NCBI GenBank assembly: GCA_900554455.1
Contig: USHT01000015.1
Location: 1-11,901, forward strand
DNA length: 11,901 nt
Direction: 5' to 3'
Origin: an uncultured Collinsella sp.
GTDB lineage: Bacteria > Actinomycetota > Coriobacteriia > Coriobacteriales > Coriobacteriaceae
A model generated the notes under the pieces. That model was not told the origin of the DNA, searched no databases, and saw only the letters and a program-made list of their open reading frames with translations. Below, in pieces: positions 1 through 6,028 of this stretch. Position 1 is the first letter of the stretch, and each line of letters opens with the position of its first letter. The translations under genes and the position numbers were made by a program.

Positions 1-48
1 CTCGCTGCGCACTTCGTGCGGCGAGGGCTTCTTGCGTCCTGCGGAGTG
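1..48. repeat. Partial copy of dispersed intergenic hairpin repeat
   Basis: The first 25 bases are identical to 2525-2549. After a short stretch with a 1-nt indel and mismatches, the match resumes through the segment ttgcgtcctgcgga. At the second site this sequence is the right half of a terminator hairpin inside a larger palindrome, so the window appears to begin inside another copy of the same element, probably just downstream of a gene outside the window. The match continuing past the stem argues for a mobile or dispersed repeat rather than two unrelated terminators. Confidence 0.6.
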
Positions 49-119
49 TGCCTAAAAGTAAACTAATGGCGGGCCCTGCGATGTCCGGTCTTCAGTGGAT
101 TACTGGCTGGGGGAATAAT

Positions 120-225
120 GGCGCGCTTCGCGCGTTTAGGATGGGGCCTGTCCCGGCGGCGCGTTTGGCGCTTCGCGCCTCGCGTCTTATCGATCGGGAT
201 TGAGATGCATTTGGCGCTTCTCGCC
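120..225. repeat. Three spaced GGCG-TTC-CGCC mini-hairpins upstream of larA
   Basis: Short GC hairpins lie at 120-134 (ggcgcgcttcgcgcg), 167-179 (ggcgcttcgcgcc) and 213-225 (ggcgcttctcgcc). Their starts are 47 and 46 nt apart, and tttggcgcttc precedes or spans the last two. The region 49-394 contains no convincing gene: a 94-codon open frame at 118-402 has an Arg/Leu-rich composition typical of GC-rich non-coding sequence and overlaps the larA start. I could not pick out a convincing larA promoter in it. Confidence 0.4.
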
Positions 226-394
226 TTACGACTGTTGCGGCCGCGGTCCCGTTTGGGATCGTGGCCGTTTTGTTGTGGGTCAAATATGAACGTTGTGTTA
301 ATGAGTCGGTGGACGGTGGTGTTTTTCGGTGAGCGGCGTATCCTTCCAACGGTTTATCTAGTGTGTCAGTTGAAAAGGAAGAGGGCGCTCGTCA

Positions 395-1672
395 TTGTTT
401 GAATGTGAACTGCCGTTTGACCACAAGACGTTGCATCTGGAGCTCGAGGATAAGAACTTCGCGGGTGTGATGGAAGGTCATCAAAACGAGTTTAAGACCA
501 CGAAATCGCAGGAAGAGCTGGTAGAGGAGTCGCTTGCCAATCCTTATGGCTCGCCTTCGCTCGAGGAGCTTTGCGCTGGCAAGAAGGATATTGTCATCAT
601 TAGCTCCGATCATACGCGTCCCGTTCCCTCGCGTGTGACGATACCTATTCTGCTGCATCACATCCATTCTGCTGCGCCCGAGGCTCGCGTGCGTATTCTG
701 GTTGCTACGGGTATGCATCGTCCGTCGACGCACGAGGAGCTCGTCAACAAGTACGGCGAGGAGATCGTTGCCAACGAGGAAATCGTTATGCACGTCGCGA
801 CCGATGACAGCATGATGAAAAAGATCGGCACCCTGCCTTCTGGCGGCGAGTGCATCATCAACAAGATTGCTGCCGATTGCGATCTGCTGCTTGCCGAGGG
901 CTTTATTGAGCCGCACTTCTTTGCCGGTTTCTCTGGTAGCCGCAAGTCCGTCTTGCCTGGCATCGCCAGCTACAAGACCATCATGTACAACCACAACGGT
1001 CAGTTTGTGAACGATTCCCATTCGCGTGCCGGCAACCTGTGCCACAACCACGTGAGCGAGGACATGTTTGCTGCTGCCGAGATGGCTCACCTTGCCTTTG
1101 TGCTCAACGTGGTGCTCAACGGCAAGCACGAGGTCATTGGCTCCTTTGCCGGCGATATCCACAAGGCGCACGAGGCTGGCTGCGAGTTCGTGAAGAGCCT
1201 TGCCGGCGTTGAGCCCGTCGAGTGCGAGATTGCCATTACCACCAACGGCGGCTACCCGCTCGACCAGAACATCTATCAGGCCGTGAAGGGCATGTGCTCT
1301 GCCGAGGCTACGCTTCCCGAGGGCGGCGTGATCATCGATGTCGCCGGTTGTGCCGACGGTCACGGTGGCGAGGGCTTCTATCACAACATCGCCGACAATG
1401 ATCCGGCAGAGTTTGAGCGCGCCTGCATCGACCGTCCTAAGGACGAGACCCTGCCCGACCAGTGGACGAGCCAGATCTTTGCCCGCATCCTGGCGCATCA
1501 CCCTGTGATCATGGTTACCGACCTGTGCGATCACCAGATGATCAAGGATATGCACATGACGCCGGTTAACACCCTCGATGAGGCGCTCAAGCTCGCCTTT
1601 GAGATGAAGGGTGCCGATGCCAAGGTGGCCGTCATTCCCGATGGCCTGGGCGTTGTCGTCGCACAGCACTAG
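395..1672 (+). CDS. larA: LarA-family nickel-pincer lactate racemase
   Basis: LarA interconverts D- and L-lactate in the cytoplasm using a nickel-pincer nucleotide bound covalently to a lysine; homologues may act on other 2-hydroxy acids. At 425 aa it matches the Lactiplantibacillus enzyme (424 aa). The functional residues fall at the same numbers as in that enzyme: D72 and R75 in SDHTRP, H108 in TGMHR, H174 in EPHFFAG, K184 (cofactor attachment) in GSRKSVLPG, H200 in YNHN, and Q295/K298 in YQAVKG. This colinearity supports the rare TTG start at 395; GGAAGAGG (377-384) lies about 10 nt upstream and an in-frame TGA at 371 leaves no ATG alternative. The next gene starts 49 nt after the stop, suggesting an operon. 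The larB/larC cofactor genes lie in the convergent operon at 3313-5023. Family is certain; lactate as substrate is likely. Confidence 0.93.
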   Translation: MFECELPFDHKTLHLELEDKNFAGVMEGHQNEFKTTKSQEELVEESLANPYGSPSLEELCAGKKDIVIISSDHTRPVPSRVTIPILLHHIHSAAPEARVRILVATGMHRPSTHEELVNKYGEEIVANEEIVMHVATDDSMMKKIGTLPSGGECIINKIAADCDLLLAEGFIEPHFFAGFSGSRKSVLPGIASYKTIMYNHNGQFVNDSHSRAGNLCHNHVSEDMFAAAEMAHLAFVLNVVLNGKHEVIGSFAGDIHKAHEAGCEFVKSLAGVEPVECEIAITTNGGYPLDQNIYQAVKGMCSAEATLPEGGVIIDVAGCADGHGGEGFYHNIADNDPAEFERACIDRPKDETLPDQWTSQIFARILAHHPVIMVTDLCDHQMIKDMHMTPVNTLDEALKLAFEMKGADAKVAVIPDGLGVVVAQH

Positions 1673-1721
1673 TACGCGGCCTAAACGAATCGTTTATAAC
1701 CGACAAGAAAGATAAGGTTTT

Positions 1722-2453
1722 ATGCTTACCAAACTCCTCTGCGAATTCGGCGCAACGGCCCTCATGATCATCTTTGGCGTGGGCGTGCACTGCGATACCG
1801 TGCTTAAGGGCACCAAGTATCAGGGCTCCGGCCACATGTTTGCCATCACCACCTGGTCTTTTGGCATCTCGGTCGCCTTGTTTATCTTTGGCGGCGCCGT
1901 GTGCATGAACCCCGCCATGGTGCTTGCCCAGTGCATCGTGGGCCTGGTGCCGTGGAGCAGCTGCATCCCCTTCATGATTGCCGATATGCTCGGCGGCTTT
2001 GTGGGCGCCGTGATCGCGTGGTTGATGTATGCCGATGAGTTCAAGGCTTCCGACGGCGTCGTCGACCCTATTGCCCAGCGCAACATCTTCTCGACCAACC
2101 CCACCACCGAGGGCACCAACTATGCCCGCAACTTCTTCTGCGAGGCTATCTGCACCTTTGTGTTCATCAGCGCCATCCTGGCTACCGCTAGCCGTGCCGG
2201 CGAGAACGTTTTGATGCTCGCTATCTGCGTCGGTCTGATCGTTTGGGCTGTTGGCATGGGCATGGGCGGCATCACCGGCTTCGCCATGAACCAGGCTCGT
2301 GACCTTGGTCCTCGCATGGCCTATCAGGTGCTGCCGATTAAGAACAAGGCTGACAACAACTGGAAGTACGGCCTGCTCGTTCCTGGCATCGCTCCGTTTG
2401 TCGGTGCCGCTCTGGCCGCGCTGTTTGTGCACGGTTTCTTGGGCATGTTCTAG
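1722..2453 (+). CDS. MIP-family channel, possible lactate facilitator (LarD-like)
   Basis: This 243-aa protein has the aquaglyceroporin layout: hydrophobic segments throughout, a first NPA loop at residues 63-65 (CMNPAMVLAQ) and a second pore loop at 190-198 (NQARDLGPR). The second motif is NQA instead of the canonical NPA, while the following Arg193, the usual selectivity-filter arginine, is kept. MIP channels passively carry water, glycerol or small neutral solutes; in Lactiplantibacillus a GlpF-type channel (LarD) sits in the lar operon and carries lactic acid. Position 49 nt after larA on the same strand makes lactate the best guess here. The ATG at 1722 has TAAGG at 1713-1717. Family is clear, substrate inferred. 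Confidence 0.88.
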   Translation: MLTKLLCEFGATALMIIFGVGVHCDTVLKGTKYQGSGHMFAITTWSFGISVALFIFGGAVCMNPAMVLAQCIVGLVPWSSCIPFMIADMLGGFVGAVIAWLMYADEFKASDGVVDPIAQRNIFSTNPTTEGTNYARNFFCEAICTFVFISAILATASRAGENVLMLAICVGLIVWAVGMGMGGITGFAMNQARDLGPRMAYQVLPIKNKADNNWKYGLLVPGIAPFVGAALAALFVHGFLGMF

Positions 2454-2474
2454 TCTGAGGCTACATAGTTGTCC

Positions 2475-2599
2475 GCTGGCCGCATGGGGTAACTTCTCAG
2501 CGCGTCCTCGGACATGCAAAAAGGCTCGCTGCGCACTTCGTGCGGCGAGCCTTTTTGCGTCCTGCGGAATGCGCTGGGAAGTTACCCCATGCGGCCAGC
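2475..2599. repeat. Nested palindromic element between convergent genes
   Basis: A 29-nt outer arm at 2475-2503 is the reverse complement of 2571-2599 with a single mismatch. Between them a second palindrome (2518-2556) forms a terminator-like hairpin, and the connecting segments are partly complementary too. The whole ~125 nt can fold into one long imperfect hairpin. Its inner right half recurs at 1-48. This looks like a REP/MITE-type element that has taken on the role of bidirectional terminator. In the remaining part of the gap (2600-2770) I see only a 10-nt direct repeat (actttgggat at 2700 and 2750) and no gene. Confidence 0.75.
2518..2556. terminator. Bidirectional intrinsic terminator
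   Basis: The arms aaaaaggctcg (2518-2528) and cgagccttttt (2546-2556) pair perfectly, with further pairing inside (gcac-ttc-gtgc). The stem carries T5 on its 3' side on the plus strand and, by symmetry, T5 on the minus strand. It sits between the MIP channel gene (+) and the tetR gene (-), so it can end both convergent transcripts. Confidence 0.85.
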
Positions 2600-2770
2600 T
2601 GCGGGGTCTTTGTTGCGTTCGTACAAGCAACCCAACATATATATCTGAATTTGGATGGGAGGGGCTTGTTGCTGGTAGGGGCGTTGGGCTGCTGTCGACA
2701 CTTTGGGATGGATTGTGCTTTGGGTTCGGGTCTTTGAGATGAGGGCGGAACTTTGGGATAAGGGGTTTAC

Positions 2771-3310
2771 TTAGTTGAAGAGGGGCTTTATGGCTGATAA
2801 GTAGTCTTTGGCTACGTCGGCTTTGTCTGCTTGGAAGTTGTGCCAGGCCCACCATTGGACGGTGGCTACGAAGCTTGAGGCTATGTGGTGTAGTAAGAAA
2901 CTGCGGTCCATGGTGCCAGCGGGGCCTGTGGAGTCGGCGGGGACGGTTTCGGCTGCTCGTGACATGATGGTCTTGCGTAAGCAGTCGGCGAAGACGCGGG
3001 AGCCGGCGCCGGCTACGAGGGCTCGAACGCCCTGGCGGCGCTCCCAGAGGTTGTTGAGGATATGCTCGACCTGCACGAGTGGGTCGTCGAGCGGCGTGCC
3101 ATGATCGTCGAGGGCGTGGGCGCAGATGTCGCTCACGAGCTCGGACAGTAGGTCGTCTTTGCTCTTAAAGAGGCCGTAGAATGTCGCGCGGCCTACGTGA
3201 GCGCGCACGATGATGTCGCCGACGGTAATCTTGCCGTAGTCCTCTTCGCGTAGCAGCTCGGAGAACGCCGCGACGATGGCAGCGCGGCTTTTTTCTTTGC
3301 GGGCATCCAT
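2771..3310 (-). CDS. TetR/AcrR-family transcriptional regulator, last gene of larB-larC operon
   Basis: A 179-aa protein with an N-terminal TetR-type helix-turn-helix: the start MDARKEKSRAAIVAAF, then roughly residues 28-47 (ITVGDIIVRAHVGRATFYGL) and FKSKDDLL, the usual signature of helices 2-4. The C-terminal half is a helical ligand-binding/dimerisation domain whose effector I cannot name. The ATG at 3310 lies only 2 nt after the larC stop, so it is probably translationally coupled to larC. The frame is open upstream to 3523, but that extension is antisense-like Arg/His-rich sequence overlapping larC. Context suggests control of the lar genes by nickel, lactate or another signal; the inverted repeat at 5067-5100 is a candidate operator. 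Regulatory target is inference. Confidence 0.9.
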   Translation of the reverse strand: MDARKEKSRAAIVAAFSELLREEDYGKITVGDIIVRAHVGRATFYGLFKSKDDLLSELVSDICAHALDDHGTPLDDPLVQVEHILNNLWERRQGVRALVAGAGSRVFADCLRKTIMSRAAETVPADSTGPAGTMDRSFLLHHIASSFVATVQWWAWHNFQADKADVAKDYLSAIKPLFN

Positions 3311-3312
3311 GG

Positions 3313-4230
3313 CTATGCATCCACGTGAACGAGCAGACAACGGAGCGTGCCGGAGCAACCCTCGTAGGGGCGCTTGCCGGCGCCGTAGCCGACGCCTTCG
3401 ATGCGGTAGCGTGAGGGCATTTGGTCGGACGTACGCAGCGCGGTGACGATGGCGGCGCCCGTGGGCGTCACGAGCTCGCCGGCGATCGGTGCAGGCGTGA
3501 GGGCGATATTGCCCGCCTGGCACAGGTTGACGACAGCGGGGACGGGAATGGGCATGAGGCCGTGGGCGCAGCGAATGGTGCCGTGACCCTCGGAGAGCGA
3601 CTCGACGACAATGTCCTCGATACCCAGGTCATCGAGACAGATGGCGACCGAGCAGATGTCGACGATGGAGTCGATGGCGCCTACCTCGTGGAACATGACG
3701 GTCTCGGGCGTTTTGCCGTGAGCCTTGGCCTCGGCAGTAGCGAGTACGGAAAAAATGGCGAGGGCACGACGCTTGGCACCATCGCTTAGCCGTGAGCCAT
3801 CGATGATGGCAGTGACATCCGCCAAAGAACGGTGGTGATGGTGATGGGCGTGATGGTGGTCCTCGTGGCCATGGCCATGGGCCTCATGGTCATGCTCGTG
3901 GCAGTGCTCGTGTTCGTGCTCGCCATGGTCATGATGGTGGTGCTCATGCTCGTGCGTGTGCTCGGCAGCTGCTTCGTTGCCGTAGAGCCAGGCCATATCG
4001 TGGTCGTGGTTCTCGAGCTCCTCTGCAAGCTGGACGTCGAAATCGCAGGCGTCGATGCCATGCTTGTTTGCACGCGTGACGGCAATCTCAAAGCCGTCGA
4101 CCGGCAGCGTGGCGAGCTGTTCGCGCAGGTGCTCCTCGCTGGCGCCCAGGTCGAGCAGGGCCGCGACGGTCATGTCGCCGCTGATGCCCGAGGTGCCGTC
4201 GATGATAAGCGTGTGCTGATGGTTGGACAT
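3313..4230 (-). CDS. larC: LarC1-type nickel insertion protein for the pincer cofactor, no LarC2 domain
   Basis: LarC inserts nickel into pyridinium bis-thiocarboxylate mononucleotide to complete the LarA cofactor. This 305-aa protein has the LarC N-terminal signature (LIIDGTSGISGDM, residues 8-20), then a His-rich stretch at 91-133 with 25 His in 43 residues, typical of nickel handling, then MFHEVGAIDSIVDI, GLMPIPVPAV, ELVTPTGAAI and GVGYGAGKRP. It ends where LarC1 ends in Lactiplantibacillus. There the LarC2 domain follows through a programmed frameshift; here the next reading frame is the tetR gene, 2 nt away, and no LarC2-like sequence is seen. AAGGAG overlaps the larB stop and lies 7 nt before the ATG at 4230. 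The protein may need a LarC2 encoded elsewhere, or be a shortened variant. Confidence 0.92.
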   Translation of the reverse strand: MSNHQHTLIIDGTSGISGDMTVAALLDLGASEEHLREQLATLPVDGFEIAVTRANKHGIDACDFDVQLAEELENHDHDMAWLYGNEAAAEHTHEHEHHHHDHGEHEHEHCHEHDHEAHGHGHEDHHHAHHHHHRSLADVTAIIDGSRLSDGAKRRALAIFSVLATAEAKAHGKTPETVMFHEVGAIDSIVDICSVAICLDDLGIEDIVVESLSEGHGTIRCAHGLMPIPVPAVVNLCQAGNIALTPAPIAGELVTPTGAAIVTALRTSDQMPSRYRIEGVGYGAGKRPYEGCSGTLRCLLVHVDA

Positions 4231-4240
4231 GAAATGCTCC

Positions 4241-5023
4241 TTAACGGGCGCGAGGTGTGCCGGCGCTCAGATGATTGATAAGACTTGCCTGGTAGGCGGC
4301 GCCAAAGCCGTTGTCGATATTGACGACCGAAACGCCGCTGGCGCAGGAGTTGAGCATGGCGAGCAGCGCGGCTACGCCACCAAAGCTCGCGCCGTAGCCC
4401 ACGCTGGTGGGAACGGCGATGACCGGACAGCTCACCAGACCGCCGACAACGCTCGCCAGTGCGCCCTCCATGCCGGCGATGGCGATGACCACCTGCGCCC
4501 GGGCAAGTTCCTCGGCATGTGCGAGCAGGCGGTGCAGGCCGGCGACACCTACGTCGTAGAGGCGGTCGACCTCGTTGCCATAGAACTCGGCCGTCAGTGC
4601 CGCCTCTTCGGCGACGGGCAGGTCGCTTGTGCCGGCGCAGGCGACGACGATGCGTCCGTTGCCAGTGGGGGAGGGCTTGCCTCCCACGAGGGCGAGCTGT
4701 GCGTCCGGGACATATCCCAGGTCGATGCCGTTGTCGAGGAGCTCCGAGGTACGGGCCGCTTTTTCGCTGTCCAGGCGCGTGACCAGGATGCGCTCCTGGC
4801 CGGCATCGCGCAGCGCCTCGATAATGGCGGCAATCTGCTCGGCGGTTTTACCGGCACCGTAGACAACCTCGCCGGCTCCCTGGCGTACCCCGCGTGAAAG
4901 ATCGAGCTGCGCAAAACCCAGATCGGCGGTTGGCGCCGTCTGGATGCGCGTGAGGGCATCGGCCGGCATAATGCTTCCGTCTGCCACGTCACTTAGCAAT
5001 TGCTCAAGATCTCTTTTGTCCAT
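4241..5023 (-). CDS. larB: LarB, pincer-cofactor biosynthesis carboxylase/hydrolase
   Basis: LarB carboxylates nicotinate adenine dinucleotide and hydrolyses its phosphoanhydride bond, the first step of nickel-pincer cofactor synthesis. The 260-aa product shows the family's N-terminal helical region (DLEQLLSDVADGSI), the DLSRGVRQGAGEVVYGAGKT segment (41-60) and the C-terminal PurE-like domain with GTSDLPVAEEA (131-141), AGMEGALASVVGGL (183-196) and PVIAVPTSVGYGAS (200-213). I start it at 5023, where AAGGG precedes the ATG by 7 nt; the frame is open 11 codons further up but without a ribosome site. It is first in the operon, with larC beginning 10 nt after its stop. The sulfur transferase LarE, which acts between LarB and LarC, is not in the window. 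Confidence 0.94.
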   Translation of the reverse strand: MDKRDLEQLLSDVADGSIMPADALTRIQTAPTADLGFAQLDLSRGVRQGAGEVVYGAGKTAEQIAAIIEALRDAGQERILVTRLDSEKAARTSELLDNGIDLGYVPDAQLALVGGKPSPTGNGRIVVACAGTSDLPVAEEAALTAEFYGNEVDRLYDVGVAGLHRLLAHAEELARAQVVIAIAGMEGALASVVGGLVSCPVIAVPTSVGYGASFGGVAALLAMLNSCASGVSVVNIDNGFGAAYQASLINHLSAGTPRAR

Positions 5024-5066
5024 ATAAGTTCCCTTCGACGCAGAAAAGTTTAGCACGCGAAGGGTT

Positions 5067-5100
5067 GTTTCCGAACACTAAGACAAAATTGTTCGGAAAC
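5067..5100 (-). promoter_or_regulatory. Inverted repeat upstream of larB, candidate operator
   Basis: An 11-bp perfect inverted repeat, gtttccgaaca (5067-5077) and tgttcggaaac (5090-5100), with a 12-nt AT-rich spacer, lies 44 nt upstream of the larB start. Symmetry, position and the presence of a TetR-family gene in the same operon make it a candidate operator for that regulator. No T-run follows, so it is not an intrinsic terminator. I could not assign a confident -35/-10 pair around it. Confidence 0.5.
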
Positions 5101-5136
5101 TATAGGACAGACTGATTCAATTGTTAGATGGATCGG

Positions 5137-5772
5137 CTAGTCGCGCAGGATGATGTCCATGGCGAGCATCAGATTGCGCTCGTCGATGGCAAATGGGGCG
5201 GCCTCGCGCGTCTTGGGCTTGGCGCAAAACGCGATGCCCGTACCCGCGGCTTGAATCATGGGGATGTCGTTGGCGCCGTCACCGATCGCGACGGTATGGG
5301 CCACATCGACACCGCACTCGACTGCCCAATCCAGCAGCTGGATGAGCTTGGACTCCTTGGTCACAATGTCTGCCGCCAGCTTACCGGTGAGCTTGCCGTC
5401 CACGACCTCCAGGCGGTTAGCCAGGCAAAAATCGATGCCCGCGGCGGCCACGATTTTGTCGGCCACCTCATGGAAGCCGCCGCTTACCACGCCGACCTTC
5501 CAGCCCTTGCTGTGCGCCGATCGCACAAGCTCCAGCGCGCCAGGGGTAAACGTCACGCGCTCAAAGGTGCGCTCGAACACATTCTCATCCAAGCCGGCAA
5601 GCAGCCCCACGCGTTCCTCGAGCGCCTGCTTAAAGTCAAGCTCGCCGCGCATGGCGCGTTCGGTGATCTGTGCAACTTGCTCGCCCACGCCGGCCTCCTC
5701 GCCCAAAAGATCGATGACCTCCTGGTTGATGAGCGTGGAGTCGATATCCATAACGATGAGGCGTGCAGTCAT
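5137..5772 (-). CDS. serB: Phosphoserine phosphatase SerB
   Basis: SerB hydrolyses O-phosphoserine to serine, the last step of phosphorylated serine synthesis, in the cytoplasm. It is a HAD-superfamily enzyme: motif I MDIDST holds the nucleophile D9 and acid D11, motif II is S97-G-G in VGVVSGGF, motif III is around K142, and motif IV is GDGANDIPM (164-172). The 211-aa length fits the single-domain form without an N-terminal ACT domain. I choose the ATG at 5772, which is preceded by GGAAAGG and gives the usual close spacing to DxDST, over the in-frame start 15 codons upstream. It stands alone on the minus strand, divergent from aspS, with a 113-nt gap to the larB start. Confidence 0.95.
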   Translation of the reverse strand: MTARLIVMDIDSTLINQEVIDLLGEEAGVGEQVAQITERAMRGELDFKQALEERVGLLAGLDENVFERTFERVTFTPGALELVRSAHSKGWKVGVVSGGFHEVADKIVAAAGIDFCLANRLEVVDGKLTGKLAADIVTKESKLIQLLDWAVECGVDVAHTVAIGDGANDIPMIQAAGTGIAFCAKPKTREAAPFAIDERNLMLAMDIILRD

Positions 5773-5965
5773 GACGGGCCTTTCCAAGTGCTGTTTTATT
5801 GGGGCATATTGTCGCACGCGACGAGCGCGGGCGGGTGCCGCGGCGCGTCAATTGTTTCGTCTCCGTCAAGTCTTTGGGCAGGAGCTACTTTTCCGCGGCA
5901 CATCGACACAGGTGCGATAAGATAGAACGCCATGTCTGGCTGCGCGGTTTACGCAGGCTGGGCAA

Positions 5966-6007
5966 ATCTGTACGACGCCGCCCGGAACGACACGGGGCGG
6001 CACAGAT
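5966..6007 (+). promoter_or_regulatory. Leader hairpin just upstream of the aspS ribosome site
   Basis: In the 256-nt serB-aspS gap, atctgt (5966-5971) and gccgccc (5977-5983) pair with the contiguous gggcggc (5995-6001) and acagat (6002-6007). This gives a 13-bp stem with a 5-nt bulge on the 5' arm. It ends only 5 nt before the AAGGAGG ribosome site (6013-6019), so folding could affect aspS translation. No terminator T-run follows and I do not see a T-box. A TG-spaced gataag near 5916-5921 could be a weak extended -10, but no matching -35 is evident. Confidence 0.45.
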
Positions 6008-6028
6008 CCATAAAGGAGGATCACTGGT

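Noticed and set aside
118-402. 94-codon open frame upstream of larA
   Set aside because: It is built from the hairpin repeats, has Arg/Leu-rich junk composition and no ribosome site, and overlaps the larA start.
392-1669. 425-codon minus-strand open frame opposite larA
   Set aside because: Exact antisense of a LarA whose catalytic residues are all conserved.
1632-2855. 407-codon minus-strand open frame opposite the MIP channel
   Set aside because: Antisense to a clear membrane-channel gene and to the terminator element, with low-complexity Ala/Gly/His composition.
3311-3523. Extended start for the TetR gene at 3523
   Set aside because: The added 71 residues are Arg/His-rich and overlap larC; the start at 3310 begins directly before the TetR domain.
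5800-6028. T-box leader for aspS
   Set aside because: A gggtgccgcgg string resembles part of a T-box antiterminator, but there is no terminator/antiterminator pair or specifier stem around it.
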